Assembly (NCBI GenBank): GCA_003280515.1
Contig: QCER01000002.1
Location: forward strand, 85,424 to 149,423
Reading direction: 5' to 3'
Length of the DNA stretch: 64,000 nt
Source of the DNA: Prochlorococcus sp. AG-355-P18
GTDB lineage: Bacteria > Cyanobacteriota > Cyanobacteriia > PCC-6307 > Cyanobiaceae
Under the pieces are notes generated by a model. That model was given only the letters and a program-made list of their open reading frames with translations. It did no database searches and had not been told where the DNA came from. Position numbers and translations under genes: made by a program. Below are positions 35,540 through 44,437 of this stretch, piece after piece; the first letter of the stretch is position 1; each line of letters opens with the position of its first letter.

Positions 35540-37165
35540 TCAAATTTTTTGGCCTTGAGTTTTTTCTAAAAAATATTCGTAATTACCATCATATGACAAT
35601 AACTTTGAATCTTTAATTTCAATGATTTTATTTGCAACCTTTGAAATAAAATACCGATCATGAGAAATGATTAATAATGAACCTTTATAATTTTTAATTG
35701 CTAATTCTAGGTTTTCCTTAGATTGCAGATCCAAATGATTAGTTGGTTCGTCCAAAAGAAGGAAATTACTAGGATTAATAATCATGAGCGCCAATGCTAA
35801 TCTTGCCTTTTCTCCCCCACTGAGTTGTTTAATATATTTGAAAACAGTTTCATTTTGAAAGCCAAAACCTCCTAAAAATGTTCTAACTTTATTTTGGGAC
35901 CATTCTGGAGACTTATTACATATTAAATCAATAACCATTACATCAGGTGAAAGTGCTTCAGCCTGATTCTGTTCATAATAGCTAGTAATTATATTGTGTT
36001 TACCAAGATTAATTTCTCCAATTTCAGGAGATATTTTTTTCATAATAATTTTAAGCAATGTAGATTTACCGCAGCCATTAGGTCCCAATATTGCTATTTT
36101 CTCCCCTGAAAAAATCTTTAAATTAATATCTAAAAAAAGAATTTTATCTTCGAAACTATGAGACAAATTTTTGATATTTAGAACTAATTTTCCTGAACGA
36201 GGGCACTCTGGAAAATTAAAAACAGGACTTTTTGATTTTGATATGGGAGACTCAATTTTAGAAATCTTTTTTAATTGTTTTTCTCTACTTTTTGCTTGAG
36301 AACTTCTAGTTGCACTAGCTCTAAATCTATCTATATACCTCTTCTGTAACTCAATTTCCTTTTGTTGTAATTGATATGCCTTATTTTGTGATTCTTCATT
36401 CAAAGATTTCTGTTCGACAAAAAAAGAATAGTTGCCATTATATGTTTCAGATGTTCCTCTATCTACAAAAATTATTTTTTTACATAATTTATCTAAGAAA
36501 TATCTGTCATGACTAATTATTATAACTGCAATTTTAAGCGATGATAGATATTCTTCCAACCAAAAAATAGTTTCTAAATCTAAATGATTGGTTGGTTCAT
36601 CTAGCAAAAGTAAATCAGGTTTTTGTAAAATTATTTTTCCAAGTGCAACTTTCATCTGCCAACCACCTGAGAAATTGCCAACTAATTTATCAGCATCTTC
36701 TAAAGAAAAGCCCAATTTAGGTAATATTTTTTCTACATCAGATTGCATTTTATAACCACCTAAAGCTTCAAATGTTGCTTGATATTTTGCGAGTTGATTT
36801 ACAAATATTTCAAGTTCATCGGAATTTTTTGTTATATCCAAAGATTTCATTTTATTCTCAATTTCTAAAAGTTTAATGGCAACAATTTGTATATCTTTAA
36901 AAGAACTTTCTAATTCCTGTCTCACTGAAAGATTCAAATTACAATCAAACTCTTGCTTTAAATGGGCAATTTTAGGATTTCCTTCTTTGATGATCGTTCC
37001 ACTTGTTTGCTCTTCCTCTCCAATTAAAATCTTAAATTGGGTTGATTTACCTGCACCATTAGAACCAACTAAGCCAACTTTTTCTCCTTTCTTAATCTCC
37101 CAACTAATATTTTTTAAAACAACATCTGTAGAATAAATTTTGCTTACACCTTCAAATCTAATCAC
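35540..37165 (-). CDS. ABC-F family ATPase (translation factor type)
   Basis: Two ABC domains in one soluble chain without membrane helices, the ABC-F layout of ribosome-associated factors such as EttA and Uup. First Walker A GSNGAGKST near 35-43, signature FSGGW, Walker B LLLLDEPTNHLDLETIFWLE. Charged linker (KEIELQKRYIDRFRASATRSSQAKSREKQL) near 270. Second Walker A GPNGCGKST, signature LSGGEKARLALAL and FLLLDEPTNHLD. It is 541 residues. A role relieving stalled translation is likely by family. The subgroup is not decided here. Confidence 0.9.
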   Translation of the reverse strand: MIRFEGVSKIYSTDVVLKNISWEIKKGEKVGLVGSNGAGKSTQFKILIGEEEQTSGTIIKEGNPKIAHLKQEFDCNLNLSVRQELESSFKDIQIVAIKLLEIENKMKSLDITKNSDELEIFVNQLAKYQATFEALGGYKMQSDVEKILPKLGFSLEDADKLVGNFSGGWQMKVALGKIILQKPDLLLLDEPTNHLDLETIFWLEEYLSSLKIAVIIISHDRYFLDKLCKKIIFVDRGTSETYNGNYSFFVEQKSLNEESQNKAYQLQQKEIELQKRYIDRFRASATRSSQAKSREKQLKKISKIESPISKSKSPVFNFPECPRSGKLVLNIKNLSHSFEDKILFLDINLKIFSGEKIAILGPNGCGKSTLLKIIMKKISPEIGEINLGKHNIITSYYEQNQAEALSPDVMVIDLICNKSPEWSQNKVRTFLGGFGFQNETVFKYIKQLSGGEKARLALALMIINPSNFLLLDEPTNHLDLQSKENLELAIKNYKGSLLIISHDRYFISKVANKIIEIKDSKLLSYDGNYEYFLEKTQGQKI

Positions 37166-37237
37166 TGTTTTAAAAATAGAATTTACAAAATCTGTGGCTT
37201 ATTTACTAAAAAATATTTTGTGGAATAAAATTAAATC

Positions 37238-37414
37238 ATGAAAAGAATAGAACAAATTGTAGTGATTTTCATAGCTGCAGCTCTTGCAATTCCAAGTTAT
37301 TGGTTTTTTTGGACTTTGGCTGGTGGAGGTGGCTACAACAAAAGAATAAAACCTATTTCTAATCCAAATAATAATTATTCAAAACCTTTTCCTAAAGACC
37401 TCCTCGAGCCTTGA
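37238..37414 (+). CDS. Small single-helix membrane protein, 58 aa
   Basis: A frame from ATG 37238 to TGA 37412-37414. The N-terminal helix IVVIFIAAALAIPSYWFFWTLAG (about 7-29) precedes a Gly-rich and basic stretch (GGGGYNKRIKP) and a Pro/Asn-rich tail ending KPFPKDLLEP. It looks like a tail-exposed thylakoid or plasma membrane peptide. I do not recognise a family. Its last 23 bases overlap the convergent Nif11-like gene. Confidence 0.6.
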   Translation: MKRIEQIVVIFIAAALAIPSYWFFWTLAGGGGYNKRIKPISNPNNNYSKPFPKDLLEP

Positions 37415-37622
37415 TTAACCACATTTTAGTTGCCTCATCATCAATAGTACTCAAATATTCAATAACCTCTTCTTTAGTCACAGAAATATTTAACTCGTTG
37501 CCAATATCGCATATTTTATCTAAGGCTTTTTTGGGATTAGTTAAGGCTGTCATAAACAGACTTTGTTTCTTTTTGGAATCGTTGGCAATTAACTGATAGA
37601 GTTTTTCAGCATTACTGGACAT
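37392..37622 (-). CDS. Nif11-domain-like small protein ending in KARGGL, 76 aa
   Basis: A helical acidic/basic protein resembling the Nif11 domain: EKLYQLIANDSKKKQSLFMTAL, then a central GNELNISVTKEEVIEYLS. Nif11 domains serve as leader peptides of ribosomal natural products, cut after a double glycine. Here the double glycine is present (WLIKARGGL) but only one residue follows, so there is no core peptide. No lanthipeptide synthetase or peptidase-containing transporter is seen in the window. It may be a leader-like orphan or a Nif11 protein with another role. Confidence 0.6.
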   Translation of the reverse strand: MSSNAEKLYQLIANDSKKKQSLFMTALTNPKKALDKICDIGNELNISVTKEEVIEYLSTIDDEATKMWLIKARGGL

Positions 37623-37656
37623 GTTTTTAAAATCTATTTATTAATAGATTATTACT

Positions 37657-37995
37657 TCAAGCTACATTTTGTTCATTATATTTATTATTAGATAAATCAT
37701 TATCCACATCTTTTATCTCTTTTGCAGAGGCATCTGCCATACTTCTTGCGTCTAAACATAAAACTTTTCTTAGTTTCGCAAAGTTAGCTGCATGAGATTT
37801 TCTACCATCTTTTTGAGCATAATACTCAGACTGCTGAAGAATATGGTGAAGATGAGTTAACAAATATGGACTAATTACAGCTGATACCAAAACGTCACTA
37901 TTTTCATTATCGTGAGAATCAGAATTGACTAATCTTTTTTTCGGTTTATCAATTATCGACCTTTTAGGAGAATCAATTTTTCTTGAATTTTTCAT
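37657..37995 (-). CDS. Hypothetical protein, 112 aa
   Basis: Unrecognised. From the ATG at 37995: basic, disordered N-terminus (KNSRKIDSPKRSIIDKPKKRL), a helical core (LVSAVISPYLLTHLHHILQQSEYYAQKDGRKSHAANFAKLRKVLCLDARSMADAS) and an acidic, Asn-rich tail. The core is the part likely conserved. It lies upstream of the Nif11-like gene on the same strand and divergent from the ribbon-helix-helix gene, sharing a short palindromic promoter region with it. Confidence 0.65.
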   Translation of the reverse strand: MKNSRKIDSPKRSIIDKPKKRLVNSDSHDNENSDVLVSAVISPYLLTHLHHILQQSEYYAQKDGRKSHAANFAKLRKVLCLDARSMADASAKEIKDVDNDLSNNKYNEQNVA

Positions 37996-38045
37996 AAGAC
38001 AATAAAACAATTAATTGATACGGACATAAATTTCCTTACTAATAA

Positions 38046-38099
38046 TATACACAAAGATAGTATCCTTGACTAACTGTGTATACTAATAAGTAACAGTTA
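38046..38099. promoter_or_regulatory. Nested inverted repeats in a divergent promoter
   Basis: Two perfect inverted repeats overlap: TATACACA (38046-38053) with TGTGTATA (38075-38082), and TAACTGT (38071-38077) with ACAGTTA (38093-38099). They lie in the 117-base spacer between the divergent hypothetical gene (start 37995) and the ribbon-helix-helix gene (start 38113). Such arrangements are typical operators for small dimeric repressors, so autoregulation by the adjacent protein is a reasonable guess. Confidence 0.45.
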
Positions 38100-38112
38100 T
38101 CAACTTTGACTC

Positions 38113-38415
38113 ATGGCTACCCGCCAAAACTCAACTAATGGGAAGCCTAAATCCCCCAGAATTCAAGTAGTTCTTCCAGAATTAATATGTGAACAATTAA
38201 CTATCTTGGCCGATAATGAATCTAGGACAGTAAGTAATATGGCAAAAGTGTTAATACAAGAGGGTATAAAAAAATATTTCGAAAAAGGAAGTAAATCACC
38301 TGTTTCAGAAAATAACTTAAATACCGATAAATTTAGAGATGAACTTGAAAAACAAAGCGTTAGAAGATTAAAAAGAGCTCCTCAAAGGATTAGATACTAT
38401 AAAAAATCTGATTAA
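38113..38415 (+). CDS. Ribbon-helix-helix (CopG-like) DNA-binding protein
   Basis: A 100-residue protein with a ribbon-helix-helix fold at about 15-57: beta strand PRIQVVLPE, helix LICEQLTILADNE, turn and helix SNMAKVLIQEGIKKYF. A disordered linker leads to a very basic C-terminal tail (SVRRLKRAPQRIRYYKK). Such proteins are usually dimeric repressors binding short palindromes. A matching set of inverted repeats lies just upstream. No toxin-like partner is seen. It is convergent with ktrA. Confidence 0.75.
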   Translation: MATRQNSTNGKPKSPRIQVVLPELICEQLTILADNESRTVSNMAKVLIQEGIKKYFEKGSKSPVSENNLNTDKFRDELEKQSVRRLKRAPQRIRYYKKSD

Positions 38416-38421
38416 AATTAA

Positions 38422-39126
38422 TTAATTTTGAGGCAATTTCTGTAAATCTACAGTTTTACCCATGACTACCAAAATATTTCCTCTTTCCAAAATATATTTT
38501 GCTGGAGGATTAACTGTTAACTCTTCAGCAGGTCCTGCAGCAAGCACATTTACTAAATAATTTTTCCTTAAATTTAAATCTCTTAAAGATCTTCCAATAA
38601 ATTCCTCTGGAACAGTTATTTCATCTATGCCAGTTTGATTATCTAGTTCTAATCTTTCGATTAGGTTTGGTCTTACTAGTTCTAAACCTAATCTTTCTCC
38701 TTGCATCCTAGATGGGAAAACAACTTTATCTGCACCTACTCTTTTTAACATTTTTTCGTGCAAGTCACTGGTAGCTCTCGCTATTACTCTTTTCACTTTG
38801 CTACCTTCACTATCCTTAGCAATAAGAGTTGTAGTTATACTTGCTTCAATAGGTTCACTAATACCCACTACAACAGTATTCATTTCAAGAATTCCCGATT
38901 CCTTCATAGACTCTTCATCAGTACAATCTACAACTCTCGCTTCTATCGAAGGTTCTAATTGCCTTAAATCATCAATAGCTTTTTCCGAATAATCTGCAGC
39001 CAAAACATCAGCACCATTACTAATAAGTTCTCTGCAAACTGCGGTTCCAAATCTCCCAACGCCGACAACTGCAAAAGTGAGTGCTTCATTTTCTCTCTTT
39101 TGAGACCACTGCCACCAATCAGCCAT
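38422..39126 (-). CDS. ktrA: K+ uptake regulatory subunit KtrA (RCK domain)
   Basis: Peripheral nucleotide-binding subunit gating the KtrB channel. RCK-N Rossmann domain with GVGRFGTAVCREL near 22-34 and acidic strand end LAADYSEKA, and RCK-C (TrkA-C) domain from about residue 150 (GIDEITVPEEFIGRSLRDLNLR). It is 234 residues. It follows ktrB by 18 bases on the same strand, giving an operon with the DASS transporter upstream. Confidence 0.9.
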   Translation of the reverse strand: MADWWQWSQKRENEALTFAVVGVGRFGTAVCRELISNGADVLAADYSEKAIDDLRQLEPSIEARVVDCTDEESMKESGILEMNTVVVGISEPIEASITTTLIAKDSEGSKVKRVIARATSDLHEKMLKRVGADKVVFPSRMQGERLGLELVRPNLIERLELDNQTGIDEITVPEEFIGRSLRDLNLRKNYLVNVLAAGPAEELTVNPPAKYILERGNILVVMGKTVDLQKLPQN

Positions 39127-39144
39127 AATAAAACTCAGTCAATT

Positions 39145-40548
39145 CTAAACATATAGATCAGCCCTAGGATAGCCAATTCTCTTTTGTCTATCTATTCTAC
39201 TCTTATAAAGAGCCTGCCATAGTGCACTTAAAAGCAAAAGGATCCCAAGTCTGCCCACAAACATCCCCACAATAAGAATAAATTGACCAAAATGATTTAA
39301 TTTTGCGGTTAAACCAATATCAAAACCAACTGTTGCAAATGCAGATATGCAAGTGAACAGAATTTCTAGGAATGTGAATGATTCTTTTTTAACAAAAGTA
39401 TTTGTTGTACTAAGCAACATTGCCATTAAAAGGACAAAAAGCAAAGATCCAACTGTGATTCCAACTGCCTTTAGAATAACTTTATCTGAAATTAATCTAT
39501 TGCTAATAATTACATCTTTCTGACCTCTTAAAGTTGATCTAGTTGCAGCCATTAATGCAATAAATGTAGTTGTTTTTATGCCTCCACCAGTACCTCCTGT
39601 ACTTGCTCCAATAAACATAAGCGTCATTAATAATAAAAGGCCGGTATCTGAGATAGAGTTCAAAGAAATCGGAAAATTTGTAAAGCCTGCAGTTCTGGCA
39701 CTAACTGTTTCGAAGATAGATGACATTAACCGTTCAAACAAATTTAAATCATTAAAAAATTGACTATTTAGCAATGATTCAGTGATAAAGAATCCTAATG
39801 ATCCGAACAATATTAAAGACAAACTTGTCCTTATAACTAGTCTGGAATGAAGGCTTAATTTCTTATAAGAAAGATTTTTTTTATGACTCCAAATATCATC
39901 AATAACCCGCCAGCCCAATCCACCCATAACAATGAGAAAAACAAAAACACTATTCACCAAATAATTTGTTCTATAGTCTTGAAGACTATTTGACATTAAC
40001 GAAAATCCTGCATTGTTATATGCAGAAATGCTGTGAAAAATCGAGGACCATAGTCTTTCCCAATTATTTTGAATGTCTACAAATCCAAAAGAATATAAGA
40101 CAATTGCGCCCAAGGATATGATAATAATCGCAGTAATAGCAATGCTTTGAAAAGTTCGACCAATTCCTCCAACTCCAAATTCATCTAAAGTCTTTCCTTT
40201 GTCTAATCTTGTTCTTAGCTTTGTTCCTTTTACAACAAACCCTTGTAAAAATGTTGTAATGGCCATTAATCCTAGACCACCTGATAAAAGCATAAAAGCT
40301 AAGAAAACTTGGCCAAAGAAATTTAAATCAACACCTATATCTATTATGGTTAAGCCAGTAACGGTTATTGCAGAAGTAGATGTAAAAAATGCTTCCCACA
40401 AACCAACCTTTGAAGATGAACATAATGGAGAGCTCAAAATTAAAGTTCCAAGGCAAATAATAAACAAGCCTGTAACAATAGTAAATTGAGGTACAGATAG
40501 CTTTTTGTAAGCATCTTTTAACTTATAAACCTTACTTGTGAATTTCAC
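39145..40548 (-). CDS. ktrB: Na+-dependent K+ transporter KtrB (TrkH/KtrB family)
   Basis: Membrane pore of the Ktr system, important for osmotic adaptation in sea water. It is 467 residues with four M1-P-M2 repeats. Pore-loop stretches are visible as TSTSAITVTGLT, SISAYNNAGFSL, VSARTAGFTN and ISAFATVGFD, each carrying the expected filter glycine. The GGTGGGIKTTT loop of the third repeat is also present. The next gene downstream is the regulator ktrA. Upstream (4-base gap) is a DASS transporter. Confidence 0.92.
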   Translation of the reverse strand: MKFTSKVYKLKDAYKKLSVPQFTIVTGLFIICLGTLILSSPLCSSSKVGLWEAFFTSTSAITVTGLTIIDIGVDLNFFGQVFLAFMLLSGGLGLMAITTFLQGFVVKGTKLRTRLDKGKTLDEFGVGGIGRTFQSIAITAIIIISLGAIVLYSFGFVDIQNNWERLWSSIFHSISAYNNAGFSLMSNSLQDYRTNYLVNSVFVFLIVMGGLGWRVIDDIWSHKKNLSYKKLSLHSRLVIRTSLSLILFGSLGFFITESLLNSQFFNDLNLFERLMSSIFETVSARTAGFTNFPISLNSISDTGLLLLMTLMFIGASTGGTGGGIKTTTFIALMAATRSTLRGQKDVIISNRLISDKVILKAVGITVGSLLFVLLMAMLLSTTNTFVKKESFTFLEILFTCISAFATVGFDIGLTAKLNHFGQFILIVGMFVGRLGILLLLSALWQALYKSRIDRQKRIGYPRADLYV

Positions 40549-40552
40549 GATA

Positions 40553-42361
40553 TTACCCGTAATTTAAAATTATCAATGCTGGTACAGTAAATGACATTAT
40601 AAATGTCAATCCAGCTCCGTATTTTGCGATATCAAAAAATCTATATCTACCAGGACCATAAACCATTAAATTTGTTTGATAACCCATTGGAGTCAAGAAA
40701 GATTGACTTGCACCGAATAAAACAAGCATTATTAAAGCGCTTGGTGAAATTTCTAAAACATTTGATAATTCAATAGCAACAGGCAAAATCAAAGCAACCG
40801 AAGCAGCATTACTTATAAATTGCGTAAGAATCACTGTAGATACAAAAATTACGACTAGTGCAAAATAAAGAGGCATTCCGTTAAGGGCAAAGTTTAGATT
40901 AATTGCAATTAAATCTGCTAATCCAGTGATCTGCATAGCTACACTAAAACACGATAAAGATCCCAGCAATAAAATAACGTCTAACCTAATTGATTTTTGT
41001 ATCTCTGCAGGTCTTAAACATCCACAAGCAACCATTGCAATGACTGCCAAAAGAACTGAACCTACTAATGGAATATTAGAAACCGACGGCAAAACCACCA
41101 TTCCTATTGCAATTGCAATCGATATAGGTTTTTTTATCAAAAAAGGTAGGTCATCTTCGAATTGATCTAAAATAAGCAAATCATTACTAGCTTGCAAACC
41201 TCTTATTGAATCTAGCGGTGCTTGCAATAATAAAACATCTCCAGCCCTTAAAACAGCTTGGCCTAATCTCTCCTGAACAGTTTGTTGACCTCTTCTTAAT
41301 GCTAGAACTGTTGCATTATGACGCTGCCTAAATCTTAATTCTCTCAAACTTGCACCGGCTAAAGTTGAACCAGCTGGTAACAAGGCTTCAAAGGTCTTAG
41401 TACCTTCATCATCTGAGAAAACGTTAGCCCCATCGAAAGATGTTTTGTTTTCTCCTAACAGAATAGTATGTTCCTGCTGCAGCCTAAATAAGTCTGCCCT
41501 TGTAACCCGGATTATTAATCTATCATCCGGTTCAATCTTTCTATCAGCCAAAGGAGGAAGAATAACTTTTCCATTTCGTTGCAATTCCAGGACATCAACG
41601 TCAAATCGTCTTTGTAATCTACTATTTCTGACAGATTGTCCAACTAATTCTGAAGTAGAGGGAATTGTAACTTCGGTAAAATATATATTCATATCACCAT
41701 TTTTAATAAACTCCTTATCTCTCCCTCTATCTGGCAAAAGCATATCAGAAACAAGAATCATATAGGTTGTACCTATAAGCCAGACAGGAATTCCTATTGA
41801 AGTCAAACTAAATAATTCCAAACCTCCATAACCTAATTGTTGACTAATATCACTTACAAGAAGATTTACTGAGCTGCCTAATAATGTCAGAGTTCCACCG
41901 AGTAAAGTAGCAAAAGAAAGAGGTAATAAAACTTTTGATGGTGATATATTTCTCCGCTCGCACCAACTTTCAATTAAAGGTAACAAAGATGCTACTACTG
42001 GAGTATTAGGTACAATTCCAGATATTGGAGCAATCAAAAAAGCAATTAAAGAAATTAATTTCCTTGGAGTTCGAATACTTTCAGAAGAAATCAATTCTCT
42101 TACTCTGTCTAAGGCACCACTTTTAAATAACGCTGAGGAAACTGCAAATAAACCCATAAGGGTAATTAAAGAAGGGCTACCAAATCCAGCTAAAGCTTTT
42201 TCAGGAGAAAGAACCCCAGTAGATATAAATATTCCGACACATAACAAACCAGTCAATTCTGGAGCAATAGTATTTCTAATAAATAAAATTATTGACATTA
42301 TTAAAACAACTACCGTTATAAACGCATCAAAATTATTACTAACTACTGCAATTAAATTCAT
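40553..42361 (-). CDS. DASS-type Na+/anion symporter with two RCK-C domains
   Basis: A divalent-anion:Na+ symporter (SLC13/DASS family). N-terminal membrane half with GFGSPSLITLMGLFAVSSALFKSGALDR and PNTPVVASLLPLIE, then two soluble TrkA-C-type domains (about 205-300 and 310-390), then a second membrane half ending TPMGYQTNLMVYGPGRYRFFDIAKYG. The whole is 602 residues, the usual size for this domain-inserted form. Sulfate or dicarboxylate are possible substrates. Being in an operon with ktrBA suggests ion homeostasis. Confidence 0.85.
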   Translation of the reverse strand: MNLIAVVSNNFDAFITVVVLIMSIILFIRNTIAPELTGLLCVGIFISTGVLSPEKALAGFGSPSLITLMGLFAVSSALFKSGALDRVRELISSESIRTPRKLISLIAFLIAPISGIVPNTPVVASLLPLIESWCERRNISPSKVLLPLSFATLLGGTLTLLGSSVNLLVSDISQQLGYGGLELFSLTSIGIPVWLIGTTYMILVSDMLLPDRGRDKEFIKNGDMNIYFTEVTIPSTSELVGQSVRNSRLQRRFDVDVLELQRNGKVILPPLADRKIEPDDRLIIRVTRADLFRLQQEHTILLGENKTSFDGANVFSDDEGTKTFEALLPAGSTLAGASLRELRFRQRHNATVLALRRGQQTVQERLGQAVLRAGDVLLLQAPLDSIRGLQASNDLLILDQFEDDLPFLIKKPISIAIAIGMVVLPSVSNIPLVGSVLLAVIAMVACGCLRPAEIQKSIRLDVILLLGSLSCFSVAMQITGLADLIAINLNFALNGMPLYFALVVIFVSTVILTQFISNAASVALILPVAIELSNVLEISPSALIMLVLFGASQSFLTPMGYQTNLMVYGPGRYRFFDIAKYGAGLTFIMSFTVPALIILNYG

Positions 42362-42410
42362 ACAAAACTTATTTAACTCAATATACCCAAAAACAATATT
42401 TCAAAAAAGT

Positions 42411-43604
42411 TTAATTCGAATAGTCTTTTTTAAGAAACTTTTTAAAAATAGATTTTTTTTGGAATATCCAAGAAGATGCAGATTTTAAGCTTTCTGTAAT
42501 ATCAGGCAACTTGGAAGCATATATAAGTCTTCTTGCCTCAAAAGCCAATTTCCCAGATAAAGTAATCCCAAGCCCAGAAATTGAAGCTTCGCCTATTCCT
42601 AAGCTAATCATTTCTCCGTTGTCTTGAAATTCAAAAGGTAAAGGATCTTTGCCTTGAATTAAAAGTTCTAAATTGTTAGCAAGATGATTTCCTTCCTGCA
42701 TAGCAACCTGAGCAGTTATGGGTAAATCCTCCATTCCTTCAATAACTGAAATATCACCAATAGCAAAACAGTTTTTATGGTTTTCTATTTGCAAATTATT
42801 ATTAACTAAAATTCGTCCAAATTTTTTTATTATTTGATCAGTTTCTAAGTAAGACAAATTCGGTTTAACACCTGCAGTCCAAATAACAATATCTTTATCC
42901 AATGAAGTTATTCCAACCTCACTAGAAATACTAATCTTAGTTTCTGAGACTTCTTTAACTGCGGAATTCAAGAGAACTTTGATTTTTCTTTTTTCTAATG
43001 CCTTCTCTGCTTGTTCTCTATTAAAAATTTTGTTTTTATTAAGGATTTCGTTTGATTTTTCTATTAAATAAATTTCAAATTGGTCTGTAAATATATCTTT
43101 AATTTTGCATGCCAACTCGATGCCAGAGGGACCACCTCCCACTATGAATAACTTTTTTTGCAACGCAATATCTTGTGATTTTTTTAAAAAAGAATTTAAT
43201 TTATTTAAATCATGAACATCATTAAAAAAATAACAATTTTCATCTACACCTTTTATAAAAAAACTATTTGGAATAGATCCTGTACAGATAACGAGATACT
43301 GATAACTCAATTTTAATTCGTCACTAAATTCAAGAATATTTTCTTTGAAGGAAATCTTGGTTAAACAATTTCTTAAAAAAGTTATACCCGCCTCAGAAAA
43401 TATATTTGCAAATTTTGGGGTGGCTTCCCAACTTCTTATTTCTTTGCTTAAAACTTCATACATTAAAGGTTTAAATGTAAAGTTAGTTTCAGAATCAACC
43501 ACAAGAATTGGTAAAGAAGGATTAAGATTCTTTAAATTCAAAGCAAATGTCATACCTGCAAAACCTGCTCCAACTATTACTATTGGTTTTTGTATTGATT
43601 TCAT
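42411..43604 (-). CDS. ndbB: Type-II NAD(P)H dehydrogenase (NdbB-like)
   Basis: A single-subunit flavoprotein passing electrons from NAD(P)H to quinones without pumping protons. FAD site VGAGFAGMTFALNLKN near 11-26, NAD(P) site IVGGGPSGIELACKI near 155, and the second FAD motif CFAIGDISV near 280. It is 397 residues without EF-hands. The related cyanobacterial/plant NdbB reduces demethylphylloquinone during phylloquinone synthesis, so this may be its role. The start faces cysH. Confidence 0.78.
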   Translation of the reverse strand: MKSIQKPIVIVGAGFAGMTFALNLKNLNPSLPILVVDSETNFTFKPLMYEVLSKEIRSWEATPKFANIFSEAGITFLRNCLTKISFKENILEFSDELKLSYQYLVICTGSIPNSFFIKGVDENCYFFNDVHDLNKLNSFLKKSQDIALQKKLFIVGGGPSGIELACKIKDIFTDQFEIYLIEKSNEILNKNKIFNREQAEKALEKRKIKVLLNSAVKEVSETKISISSEVGITSLDKDIVIWTAGVKPNLSYLETDQIIKKFGRILVNNNLQIENHKNCFAIGDISVIEGMEDLPITAQVAMQEGNHLANNLELLIQGKDPLPFEFQDNGEMISLGIGEASISGLGITLSGKLAFEARRLIYASKLPDITESLKSASSWIFQKKSIFKKFLKKDYSN

Positions 43605-43699
43605 TAGAGAAATATTGTTATGCGTAAATGTATTATTAAACTATACGAATAATTTTTAAATTGAGCGAAATAAAATCAAACTCATAACCAAACTGAAGA

Positions 43700-44422
43700 A
43701 TGATTGAAAAAATCCACAAAGATATTCAAACTAACTTGAGGAAATATAATCAAGAGCTTGTAGATATGAAGCCTCAAGGAATGCTTACATGGGGTTATGA
43801 AAAGTTTGATAATCAATTTGCTATTACAACAAGTTTTGGTATACAGTCATCAGTTCTTTTACATATGGTCAGCAAATTATCTCTACAAAAAAAAATCAAA
43901 ATATTTTGGATAGATACAGGTTACCTTCCTCCAGAAACATACCACTACGCTGAAAAGCTTATTGATAATTTATCCTTAGAAGTTGAAGTTCTGCAAAGTG
44001 AATTATCTCCAGCAAGAATGGAGGCCAAATACGGAAAACTTTGGGAAACAAAAAAAGAGAGTGATTTAGATAAGTATCATAAATTGAGAAAGATAAAACC
44101 TTTAGAAAATGGTCTAGAAAAATATGATATTTTCTGCTGGGCCAGCGGTGTTAGGTCAAGTCAAACAGAAAATAGAAACAAAATGAAATTCATAGACGTA
44201 ATTCGTCAAAGACTCTCTTTAAGACCTTTATTAAATTGGACAAATAAAGATATTTTTTATTATATGGAAGAGAATAATTTACCTGCCCATCCACTTTTTA
44301 TCAAAGGTTATTCTTCGGTGGGAGATTGGCATTCAAGCAGTCCCGATGGTATTGAAACAAAGGGCAGAGATACAAGATTTGGAGGGATTAAACAAGAATG
44401 TGGAATACACACTAATAATTAA
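43700..44422 (+). CDS. cysH: Phosphoadenosine phosphosulfate (PAPS) reductase
   Basis: Reduces activated sulfate to sulfite using thioredoxin. N-type ATP-pyrophosphatase fold with TTSFGIQSSVLLHM near 39-52, and the catalytic Cys in the C-terminal ECGIH. The paired cysteines that bind [4Fe-4S] in APS reductases are absent (the region reads YHKLRKIKPL), so PAPS is the expected substrate. It is 240 residues. With cysK elsewhere in the window it covers two steps of cysteine synthesis. The pantothenate kinase gene follows after 15 bases. Confidence 0.94.
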   Translation: MIEKIHKDIQTNLRKYNQELVDMKPQGMLTWGYEKFDNQFAITTSFGIQSSVLLHMVSKLSLQKKIKIFWIDTGYLPPETYHYAEKLIDNLSLEVEVLQSELSPARMEAKYGKLWETKKESDLDKYHKLRKIKPLENGLEKYDIFCWASGVRSSQTENRNKMKFIDVIRQRLSLRPLLNWTNKDIFYYMEENNLPAHPLFIKGYSSVGDWHSSSPDGIETKGRDTRFGGIKQECGIHTNN

Positions 44423-44437
44423 ATTGATCATAGAACA

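Noticed and set aside
38113..38415. Ribbon-helix-helix gene as the antitoxin of a toxin-antitoxin pair
   Set aside because: No adjacent gene of ParE, RelE, MazF or PIN type. The downstream neighbour is ktrA and the upstream divergent gene has no toxin motif.
40199..42361. Plus-strand open frames opposite ktrB and the DASS transporter
   Set aside because: They are antisense shadows of clearly homologous membrane-protein genes and show no conserved motifs of their own.
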